From Engraulis encrasicolus (Eukaryota > Chordata > Actinopteri > Clupeiformes > Engraulidae), in assembly GCF_034702125.1 (NCBI RefSeq), contig NC_085871.1:37273659-37337658 (forward strand): a stretch of 64,000 nucleotides of DNA. Direction: 5' to 3'. Shown here one piece after another: positions 39,388 to 51,300 of the stretch. The notes below the pieces were generated by a model. It worked only from the letters and a program-made list of their open reading frames with translations, was not told the DNA's origin and made no database searches. How positions within the stretch are numbered: the first letter of the stretch is position 1; each line of letters starts with the position of its first letter. Made by a program: the position numbers and the translations under genes.

Positions 39388-42300
39388 GTATGACATTTTA
39401 TTTTAGTCAAGAGTCTCAATTGGCCAATTGCTGTTAGTTGTTATGCTAAGCAGTCCTGGGGTCTATTAAGCTGGCTTGGTTAAAATCATAATACAAGAGC
39501 TTTTCTTCAGAAAATGAGGACTCCAGGCTCGTCTATCACATGATTTACCTCTGAACTTGAACTTATCCTGAACCAGCTTTGTAGTATAGTCCCTGAGGTT
39601 AATTTGTTTGTTGTTTACTTTGGTAGAAAACCATACCACCCATAAGAAATAAAGATTTCAAGAAGAAGCGAAGACCAAAAAGTAAAATTCCAGGGAAGGA
39701 GGCCAGCAGTGAAGACAAACAGCCAAGGATAAAATCATACGACTATAACGCCTGGGAGAAATTTGACGTGGTAAAATATTAGTTTAATTGTCTGTTTCAT
39801 GCCTCAACCCCTCTGATGTTACATTGTTACTTACTTTCTCACTGGTTGCTCTGGTATGTCTGTACGTTTGTTTGTTTGTTTGTTTGTTTGTTTATGCATA
39901 TTTATTTATTGTATGCAATTTGCACTGTTACAGGATAAAGCTCTGGAGTCAATGGAGAAGGAGGACTCGCCAGAAGAGTCTAATGAGTCAGATGCAGAGG
40001 ATGTTACCCCTGAACTGCCACCTCTTAACTTCAAAACTGACCAAGAAGGAGCTTTGGCACAGAAGGAAAAGGTTTGTCAGTTGTGGTTTGGTTTCATATT
40101 ATTGGCTGTTGTTATTGAGTGTCTCTGCTGTAACAGAATTTACAGTGCAGTACAGTAATTTCACCACATAGCTATCGGCTTGTTATGGACAGTGTTGTAT
40201 AGTATTGCACATTATATCCTATTCGATTAAGACTCTGCCTCTGCCTCTGCTCTTTTACAGGGCAACCAGTTTTTCAAAGAAGGAAAGTACGACGAAGCCA
40301 TGCAGTGCTACAGCAGAGGCATGGATTTAGATCCGTACAACCCCGTCCTCCCCACCAATAGAGCCGCATGCTTCTTCAAGCTCAAAAAGTACGTATTTTC
40401 CTCACACTTTCCTGAGATGTCACTGCACTTTTGCCAAACGCACTGATGGTGGTTTGACAGTGACCTTAAGCGCTTGCACTTGGATTTACATGCGCTCAGA
40501 GAGCGTGTGAACCTCCGCCCTCTGGTGGACAGAAACACATGCGCATCGTGACCGTACACACAAACTCAGACGATCACATAACCTCCTCGGCGGAGGTTAG
40601 CAAGATCTCTTCGACTGCTCCTCAGAACAGAACATGGAACATTCTGAAACATTTCCCTAAGGGATCATGTCTTTCTGTCTATCTGCCCCTGTCTTGTCTA
40701 AAGGTATGCTGTGGCTGAGGCAGATTGCAATATGGCCATCGTTATGGACAAAAAATACATGAAAGCATTTGCACGAAGAGGTGCAGCCCGCTTTGCCTTG
40801 AAGAAATACCAACTTGCCTTAGAAGGTGTGTGGAGAGAAATATTAGTAATTCGTCTTTGTTTAGAAAATGATGGATATCTGCTTTGTTTGTTTGTTTGTT
40901 TTTATTTTGCTGTGTATTGTTTTTTGTTTTGTTTGTTTTTACTGTGATTGAATTTTATCCACACACAGTAAAGTTTGTGGTTATGTTTGCATGATCAACT
41001 ACCCTTTACATTCCTCTAGCACTAAGATGTATTTTTATGTGTTGCCTGGGGGTTAAGATTACAAGATGGTTCTCAATCTGGATCCGGGCAACCTGGAAGC
41101 TGAAAATGAGCTGAAGAAAGTGAAAGAGGTACTAAATAACTGCACCACCGTGAACTACTACACTTAACACAACACATGATAAAATGAGTCTTTTATTGGC
41201 GTTTTGCTTAACACGGCCTGTTCCCTTCCCTTGTCATAAGGCCTTAGAGCAAGCAGGAGGATCTCCAAAAGAAGTGGAGACTAAGCCAGAGGCAGAGACA
41301 GCGGTGGTGGAAGACCCAGGCGTGCAGAAGAGGCTGGAGGAACAGAAGAGAAAGCAGGAGGCAGTGTTGCACAAGGATAGGGTGAGCATCGCCTGTGGAA
41401 ACGCTGTGAAAGATGGCAGTGTTCATGGCTGTAGAGGTGTTGCGGTACTATACAAAAAAACACATTCATTTTAATGTGTCAGGCATACATGCATATGTGG
41501 ATGTGCATATGTCTGTGTTAATTTGTACAATTTGTGTCACACCTAATCATGTTGCACTTGCATGGAACGTACCAGTGAAATACTGCTGTAATGTCATGGC
41601 TGTTCCCCCAGGGAAATGCATACTTCAAAGAGGGAAAGTATGAAGCTGCAGTGGAGTGCTATAGCAGCGGGATGGAGGCAGATGGCACTAATCTACTTCT
41701 CCCAGCCAACCGGGCCATGGCCTACCTCAAACTGGAGAGGTACTGTATAAACCCTATTTGACCCTCTGCGAAAAAGAACCATGTGATGGCCTGTTCATTT
41801 GGCCTTAGACCTGTTGTTACCTCTGCCAAGGAGGTTATGTTTTCGGCCGCGTTGGTCGGTCTGTCTGTCTGTCTGTCTGCAGGATAACTCAAACTTATCA
41901 ACGGATATGTATGAAACTTTGTGGAGTTGTTGGAAATGACCAAAGGAACAAGTGATACCATTTTGGTGGTGATCCGCATCACAAACCGCAACCAGGAGTT
42001 TTTAAAAGATTGTTCACCATTGCTAGCCTACAAATCTAGACGCCTGTAGTGACCGCAAATTCAATTGCGGGACGGGGCGAATTTTGACATTCCAGTTTCT
42101 AACTTCACAAAAAGAAGGCAGAAAGACTTAAAATAAATAATAGGGTGTAACGTAGTCAAATGTTCTATCAAACAGCTTCCTTGGCGGAGGTCGGCACTCT
42201 TTATATACTAAGTGCTTTTGTAGTCATTAGTGTTTTATCATGTGAAATTAAAAAAAAATATTCAGTTATATTTTTCATTAGCATTTCGATTTAGTTATGT

Positions 42301-45300
42301 TGCATTAGCTGTGCAACATAGATTATAACGCATACTGTACCTGCCTCAAACTGGAGAGGTACATGTAAATACCATGGCCTGTTCATTTGGGTGAAGGCCA
42401 GTTGTGATTAGTATTAATGTTAGTATCTAATCGTGTAATTTGGTTTGATTGTTTGTATTAAGGGTAGTTATGTTGCATTAGCAAGGCATCATAGATAATA
42501 TCATGAATTATAGCATATGCTGGATTTATAGAGATAACTTGTATCAAACTTTCTTGCAAAAGTTCATACATCCTACCCTGATTCTTATCCTGACAAGTGT
42601 AATTCCTTTCATCAGGACAAAAGAGCAAAACATCTGTACTCACAGATTCTTGTTTTGATCATAAAGCATTATCAGTCTTTCAGTTGGAAGAAATGAACAA
42701 TATGTAACTCTAACTCCTGTCTCTTCTTTTTTTTCTCCTGTGTACTCTCAGGTATGCCGAAGCAGAGCAGGACTGCAGTAGAGCCATAGATTTAGATGGC
42801 ACCTACTCCAAAGCCTTCGCCAGGCGCGGAACAGCCAGAGCTGCCCTCGGCAAACTAGCCGAGGCCAAGGAGGGTGTGTACAATTAATTTCCTCAAATAA
42901 TATCCGGGTTTGCTATTAACAAGAAAACACATTATAAAAATAGACACAAACTGTGTGCCAAAGAGGGTGTGTAAATTCCCATTCAAACTTGTTAAGATAA
43001 TGAGTATTGTCTCTTGACCAGCAGAATGTGTTTTTTTGCTTGGTAATGTTGCTTTAGCCTCGCACCATAAGCCTGGTGATTAATGTCGTGTACATTGTTT
43101 AGATTTTGAGGAGGTGCTGAAACTGGAGCCAGGCAATAAACAAGCTGTGAACGAGATCAACAAGATCAAGATGGTAAGTTCACAGGCTATTTTTTGCCAC
43201 ACTAACAATGAGTATATGTCCTGCACACCGTCCATTACGTTGCAGTGATTGCATGTGTAATGGATGGTGTGTGAGATATTTACTTATTACTTTGAACCAT
43301 TGGCTACATCCAACACTCTGAGGTGTGCAAAAGCATTCTATATGGTGTGATTTCGCCACACTGACATAAGTGACTTTAACTGTGTAATTTAGAGCAATTG
43401 GTTTCAATCTGTCTTTTAATGAGGTGAATGTTGTGTGAAGCTTTGTAAAACATGTTGGACTGTTCTCCTCTCTCTTCCTCAAGGATATAAATGCGGGAAG
43501 AACATCAACTGGAGCAGACAGCCAGAGACGAGTCATCCAGCCAATAAACAAACCACCTCACCTGCTCTCAACCGTTAGTCACCTCTCGTGCTGTTGTTTT
43601 CCTTGAGCTTGAGCATCTTTGATTGGCATCTCTCAGAATAATATTTTATTTTTGAGCGAAAGAGAGTAGATAGGAGGTACTCTGAAATGGAGTGAAAGGT
43701 GCACTGTGTAATAGTTATTTCCAGAAATCATGCTGCCCATTCACCACCATCACCATCAAATTCTAAGTATTCATTATGACTGGGAAAATTGCATTTTTAG
43801 ATGCGTCCCACGCATCTCTATAAGAGGCTTTGGTGTCCGTCCGTCCGTCCGTCCGTCCGTCCCTCCGTCCGTCCGTCCGCCCTCCCGTGATGTGTTTCCC
43901 TCCCGTGATGCGTTTCTGAATTGTGATTCCCTCCTGTGATTCCCTCTTGTGTCCACAAGGTGGTAGTCGCTCAGTTTTGGCCTGGAGCTCATGCGTGCAA
44001 ACCAACCGTGCTCTTTGCCAGTGAGAAAAACATGGCGGCACTTCCTGTTGATTTTCACATGAAAGTTTTGCTTAATTTAAAGTCCCTAAGCGACTATAAA
44101 TGTTGTGGCTTCCATATATTGATGTAAAAGTGCCCCACGAAGTAATGAAGCACAACAAAGTTACTCCACATTACCATTTGACCACTCGTTTTTCTATGCT
44201 AACAGGGTAGCTAATGTAGCATTGTAAATGATCCAGGGAGAAAGGGGGAAATGTTGTGATTTCAGTCCGCCTGAGGCAACGATTTTCGTGGGGAAGATGA
44301 CCTGCATCTCGGTGGCATTGAACCACGCCCCCGTGCCTTATTTGGCTCGCTCAGCACGTGCGTCCTCAGTCCAATCGCAATGCTTTATTTTCCCCAGACG
44401 TTTAATCGCATTTAAGTGAAAGTGCCATGTATACACATCGCAAAATAACTCTAAATCCGATCTATTTAAATCGCATTTATTAAATCGGACTTAAAAACAT
44501 CATGTACACGTAGCCAATGTCTCATTGATTAGTTTATGGAACTTACGGTTTGTCTGTTACGGTCCACGAAGACAATATCCACGTGAAAACGCAAACGCCT
44601 GCAAACCACTGTTTTGACAGAAATACAGTTCACCTGTCGCCTACTCTGTTTTCTTCCCAAAGCGGCATTTAAAAGTATTCCATGAAATCCAACATCAACG
44701 TCACTTCAAATAGGTGACAGCATCATGCTCACACATGAAATAACACTTCAGTGAGGGGGGGACATCACTGCTCTCATATTAAAGTGAAAAGAGAATTTCA
44801 CATTTTAGTTTATTTAATGTAGGCCTATGCAAAATCGCAAATAGCCTATTCATTGAAATCTGTCCAGAAAGGGTTGTAATGTTTGNCTGTTTTTTATGTT
44901 TGTAGTTAAAAAAAAAAAATAAAAAAAAAGTGATTTAAAAAAAAAAAAAATAGCCTAACAAAAATAGAGATTTTATGTTAAAAAAAATGTGATATGGGAT
45001 GGACCGATGGCCCCCCTAAGCTAAATTCGCCTTAGGTCCCCACATTGCTAAATGTAGTGTAAGGGATTATTTTGAAAAGACAGTAACATGTAATCAGCAA
45101 TGCATTACAGTTTTTCAGTAAATTGCCCAACACTGTTGAAATCCTATGGTACTTTTTCAAATCCAGGCTTATACAGTACATGGTAGGCTTATTGATAAAT
45201 TGCCTTGACAGGTTATGAGGAGGCCAAGGGGGCGTTTGGGCAAAAAAGGTTCAGAACGGGCATAGACGGACGCATCTGTTGTCCGCCTGTCGGACTTGTT

Positions 45301-48300
45301 CATACATGAAAAGGTGGATCTTCTCCATTGTCTGCCATTTTAAATGTCCAGAAACAGACATAATGAAATGACGGAATAGAAAAGATTAAATTTGGCTAGA
45401 CAACACCGTTTCCATGAGCAGCATAGTTGCAATACCTACTCTGTCCACCATCCTACACAGAATGCACCTTTAGAAATTCTTCACTCTGTTACATGTCAGA
45501 GTGATCTACTCTCTTACACTCAAGATTGAGTACCTGAAGTTTTATGTTGTTACCCCACAGAAGCAACTATTGCTCTCTCTGTAAACTTTTTTTGTACCCT
45601 GTTGGGCTTCACAGAAACCACTTCGACGGATTGAGATCGAGGAAATTGAAGGAGATATCGCTCCTGCTACAGAGGGTTCTCTGAGCAAGGCAGGTGGATC
45701 CACCATCTCTCTTGAACCTGGCGTTTCTGCAAAGGCTGGTCCCACTGAACACAAGACGGAGGCCCCTGTGAGCAAGGCAGGTGGATCCAGTATCTCAGTT
45801 AAACCTCAGGTTTCGGTACTGGCTGGTCCCAGTACAAGCAAGTCGCAGGACTCTCTAAGCAAGGCAGGTGGATCCAGCATCTCTCTTCCATTCTTCTATA
45901 CTGTGATGTAAATATCCCTCTGCTTTTATATCTACCTGTACATCAGTGGCGGCTGGTAGTCTGTCAAACAGGGGAGGCTGTTCAATTACAATATGTCCAG
46001 AACGCAAATAAAGGGGGGGGGGGGTGGTCAATTTTGACACACATCTTACATTGGTCCTGAGCCACATATGGCCTCACACACTAAAGGACTCTTGTTGAAA
46101 CAAATTTGTTAATCATTAATCATTATCCCCCTTGTAGCCTATTCATAGGGAAATGTTTTTTTTTAAAATTATTATTATTATTATCATCATTAGGCCTACC
46201 TCCGCCACATAATGATGTGATTGAGTTTGCCTTCGTTGTTTTTGTTCATTACTGGGTGCACGGCTTAACTTACCACTAGAGGTCGCAAAATCTTTAATTA
46301 TTTACCAGACATTGCCAACACAGTAGGAAACAAGGACTCGCCACTCACGGGACTTGGCAGTTAACCAGTTGATCAGACACCACGAAAGCCCAAAAGAAAC
46401 GGTTGTTCTTCCCTACCTTTTTCACCAAGTCAATATTAGGCAGTGCTCTGCTCTGCTCCTTGATATTCATTTTCTCCTCATAAGGACGACTGGAATTCGA
46501 CAGAATTTAATCCACAATGCTTGGCATTTTGCATAGCTCTCTAGCGTTCTTGCAAGATAGCCCTAACGAAAAGTAGGCAACTTCAACTTTTGAATTGGGA
46601 GATTAAAAAGGATAAGGACGTGCCACTATTAAGACTTTATTCTCAACACTAGGTTTACAAGAATATGTACACAAAACTGGAGTACACCGCAATGAATAGC
46701 TTCCCCACTGGTTACCACGACGAAACTTCTCAGTCAAATTAATAACATATCCGCATTTCGAAATGAAATCAACTACTGCAGCCTACTGACACGGGGTTCA
46801 CCCAATCACAAGTCGGAGCTCCAGTCTCCGGTCCCTCCCCCCTCCTCTCTCTTCTCCATTCACTCCCAGTGAGGCTCAGTCTCAAAATCAAAAAAAATTC
46901 ACGGCAATAGCCAATAACCGTTTAGCATTTTGCCATTGAAAAAGCGTACAATCCCACATGCCATTGAAGTCCATTGAGACTCGACTCGCTTGCGTTGTCA
47001 TGAGCGGAAAAAAAACTCGTGCGAGCCTCGGGATCTTATTAGGCTACAGATTGGTTTCATCTCTAAGTTGAGCACATGCATTTTCTATGGAGCTGGGTCT
47101 GAAATAGCAATGTTATTAAGTCGTGTTAAGCATTAGTTTACATACTATTCTCCGTGATTTTGGACAGGAGGCGGCGCCTCCCTTGTACTCAAAGAGGAAT
47201 CGCCTCTGCTGTACATAGCCCACTGTGTTGCACAGTATATACACGTACCTATAATGTACAGTGTATCCCTGTAATGTCTGCACTGAAGTTCACTGCTTTC
47301 AGTTTCATTGTGAATGTGAATGGTGACAGTCATTATAACGCAGAGTAGTAGTATCGTAGTAAGAGTAGCTACTAGTATCGCACAAAATCAACTGGACCCA
47401 GATATAGGCCTTGGCCGATACTTGTCGATACTTAGTTTAGTTGTGGCCATGCATTTGCTCACATACTAAATTATAATACACACTGGTACTAAACATTCTA
47501 AAAATCAACTGAAGTGCCTGGAGCAAAGAATACTTTTTTGAATAAAAGGCATCTTATTCTATTCTATTCTATTCTTGAATCTCTGGTGACTGCACAGGCT
47601 GGACACACGGAGACCAAGACCCAGGGCTCTCTAAGCAAGTCAGGTGGAGCCGTCTCTCTCGAACCTCTGGCAACTGCAAAGACTGGTCCCAGTGAAAGCA
47701 AGGCTGAAGGCAAGGGTTCAGCACTGGACTCTTCCCCCTCGGCCAAAATACAGAAGATTGAGGAGCTCCCCGCCTCCATCTCTCAACCGCCCACCAAGTA
47801 AGACTCAGAGACCAGGGGTGATAGCAGTCCGGCGCCGCGCCGGAAATCCGGCGTAGCGTGGCTGTAGAAAAAAATAAAATAATAATTTCCCCAAAATTAA
47901 TAAAATAATAAACTATCGCGTAGGCCTTCATTAATGTATGGTGAAAATAAATGAGCGCGCAACAGCCTGTTGTAAGAGACGCGAAAGGAACCCAAATGAG
48001 CAGCAGCCCATAATTGTTTGTATCATCCCGACATCTTACTGAAAAATGTATCAATTTGTTACGTCTTGCTCTTGAGTCACTCACCACATCACTGGCGGCA
48101 GTCTTCTAGTTCTAGTGAAAGGAGAAGTAGATTGGCTGTCAGTATGCACAGTAAAGAGAGTTCTAGGCCCCTACTGGTTACCCTTCTCAGATATTTTCAC
48201 TGTCGACGGAGGCAAATCCAAAAATGGCATCTCGTTATACTGAAGAAACGGAAGAAAGTACTATAGGCCAAGTCTAGACCATTTGGATAAAAATTAGCAA

Positions 48301-51300
48301 CTATTGTTAGCACAAATCCACATGGCTTGCTAGTTGTGATGGGTGTGTTGAACCGTGTGGATGTCAGTGGAATACTAGTGAAATTCTGTGATCAAGAAAA
48401 CGTTTGAAGGTAAGGCCATTTAGTTATTAATTTGCCCACTGTGGCATGTTGGCTTTAGCCTGGCTGCGCGAGAGTCAGGTTATGTTGGCTTGGGCCCGAA
48501 TGATTTTGCCTTGCGCAGGTTACTCCAAAAACCTGACCATAAACGGCTTATTGATGCGCATAAACGGGCTCAGTGAGAGTTTGTAATAGATTCGTCTATT
48601 TTCCTCATTTATGTGCGCTAAATGACTGCGCAATGTTGACAAACTTTGATGGAGATGGACGTTCTTTCAAAAAAAGTCTGTATGCTCAAAACGGTAGGCT
48701 ATGCTATGCCCGTCATGATACTTTTTTTCTAGGTGTAGTGCGTAAATGTGGTCTGCATTGGAATAGAGGCTACCATTGCGACATGTCCAAATGACAATGG
48801 AATGCTTGGATCGCTAATGTTTGGCAAGCCTAGTTAGCCTACACCCCTTGTATATGAAGGTAAATATGTAGCAAAATGCACGAGCGCGCATGCTTGATTT
48901 GAGAACTTGTAGAATGAATTTGAGCACTTGCAGAATGGATTTGAGCACTTGTATGAAAGAAGTCGAGAATGTGTAGAACAGAAATTTGCGATTGCAAATC
49001 CAATTTGCATATTCCTGCGGATTATATTTGCAGTTGCAGTGAAAAAACACATGCACTTGCTTGAAAAAAATGTACGAACTTGCAGACTGAAATGTTCACC
49101 TGTGGAAAATTGTCACACACACGGGATAAAAATATTAATACATTTGTAGATTAATATTGCCATGGCTAGTGATGCCACACATCTATAATGACAGATACAA
49201 CCACAACTTCGCGCCTCCAACCAAAAATCTCGGCGCCGCGAGTTTTGCAACATATCTTGCAACCTGTGTGTGGCAAAACAGATATGCACTTGAAGGGCCA
49301 GATCCAGTGTTGCCAAAAGAAAATCAGCCAAAGTCGCTATGGGCTTGCTGAAAAGTCGCTAGAAGTCGCTAGATGACGTCATGACGTTACGTATGACGTC
49401 ACAATGTCACGCACGGCGCGCTGATCTACAGAAAACGTGCCCACATGCCTTCGTCCACAGTACAAATGGGCGGTGCTAGCTACTTTTTGGAGATCAGAGC
49501 TTATCTGCAGCCCCGCTTAACCGTGGGAAACGCTTCTGACGGCGGCGCAGAGTCAGAATTATGTGGAAAAACGATTCATTTGTCACTGAAAATGCACGTT
49601 TTAAAAAGTCGCCACATGCACCAAAAAGTCGCTAAAGGCGCTAGATGAGTTTTTTGTCGCCATGTGCCCGAGATTCACTGCGGTCGGTGCGGCCAGCCTG
49701 CTAGTGCTCATTTAAATTTGTCATATGCTTGTAGGGTAGACCCGAGTTAAGTACAGGGTACAGTTTAGGTAAATCAAATATACCTGTGTAACAACAAGAC
49801 TCTGATCTAATTCCAAAGTGTAGGCATTAACATAACATAAATGACAGTCCCAAAACATTTGGTGACCATATCGAAGATTGTGTAATCTCGGTTTATGTTG
49901 ACATTCGGTTCCTGCCAAATCTTTGTCCCATATCGCTTGCCGTAGTCTCATACAAGCAGATGTACGTGCATGAGAATTCCTGTGCGTATCACAAAAGCTG
50001 CCACACTGGTGCATCATGTGTCACGTCTGTCTCTACCCACCACTGGAAATGCATTGTGTGGTGTCGTGGGGAGGGACACTGATTTGCCTCTCACAAGACA
50101 AGCGAAATAGTCGCTAGATTCGGCCAGATTGAGCCTGAAAAGTCGCTAAGTCGCTAGATGATTTTTTTTGTCGCCAGAGGTGGCCAAAAGTCGCTAAATC
50201 TAGCGACAAAGTCGCTAAATTGGCAACACTGGAGAGGAAAAGGGCGCCTTCTCTCTCTCCCCACCCCCATAACCCCTCCCCCCCGTAACCCCCTCCTCCC
50301 CCTACCACACTCTACACATGCAGATCTGGCCCTTCAAGTGCATATCTGTTTTGCCACACACAGGTTGCAAGATATGTTGCAAAACTCACGGCGCCGAGAT
50401 TTTTGGTTGGAGGCGCGAAGTTGTGGTTGTATCTGTCATTATAGATGTGTGGCATCACCATCCATGGCAATATTAATCTACAAATGTATTAATATTTTTA
50501 TCCCGTGTGTGTGACAATTTTCCACAGGTGAACATTTCAGTCTGCAAGTTCGTACATTTTTTTCAAGCAAGTGCGTGTGTTTTTTCACTGCAACTGCAAA
50601 TGTAATCCGCAGGAATATGCAAATTGGATTTGCAATCGCAAATTTCTGTTCTACACATTCTCAACTTCTTTCATACAAGTGCTCAAATCCATTCTGCAAG
50701 TGCTCAAATCCATTCTACAAGTTCTCAAATCAAGCATGCGCGCTCGTGCATTTTGCTACATATTTACCTTCATACTAGTAGGCTAGTGTGAGCTGAGTTC
50801 GTGGGTTTTGGTCTACTGTTGATTGAGGGATGGTGTTTTGCGTCATTCCTGACAAACCACGTGTCAAACTGATTTCAGGGAGATGTTTATATTAGTTATG
50901 CTGACTAAACCAACGCGCTCTGTGAAAACCCCCAAACAGCCTCGCACAGGTTCACACAGCCTTTCTCTCTCGCGCGCTCCCTGTCGTAGCCCTTCAGCGT
51001 AATCGAATCCAGTTATTCCACGCACGATGCACAGGTTGTATTGTCTGCACGCTCTGGGCTACTTAATCCCTACTCTCGGGCAGGGGGCAATTGTCAATAT
51101 CAGACTCTCATGAACTTCAAATACTTGGCTTGCGTTCATGTGGCCACCACGGTGTCACCTAGACATGCAGTGAATGTTCATCTTATCTTCACGCCCTGTG
51201 CTATTTTCATGTAGCTTAATTCGGTCCTGTCTTTGTTTTTGTTGCTTTCTGTTATCTTTTCAACTCGTACATTGTAATGGGCGTGTGTACACGCGAGTGA

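Larger units (their letters stand above)
43697..45474. mobile_element. interspersed DNA element split by a 1.5-kb insertion (nested)
   Basis: The left end AAAGGTGCACTGTGTAAT with TTCATTATGACTGGGAAAAT (43697-43800) and the right end CATACATGAAAAGGTGGATC ... ATGAGCAGCATAGTTGCAAT ... GAATGCACCTTT (45300-45474) belong to one common fish repeat. The intervening DNA starts GATGCGTCCCACGCATC with a (GTCC)n tract and ends GGACGCATCTGTTGTCCG, suggesting a second element inside. A further right-end copy is at 60520-60616. Confidence 0.6.

Noticed and set aside
39841..40171. 127-residue ORF overlapping rpap3 exon 3
   Set aside because: Wrong frame of exon 3 plus intron microsatellite; the phase-correct frame matches RPAP3.
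45542..45775. Minus-strand ORF across rpap3 exon 12
   Set aside because: Antisense of the repeat exon; the plus frame continues RPAP3 homology and phase.
49113..50786. Paired ORFs of about 70 residues found once on each strand (near 49113-49331 and 50158-50514, also 48814-49056 and 50571-50786)
   Set aside because: They are identical because they lie on the two arms of the foldback 48854-50773. No start context or homology suggests real genes.
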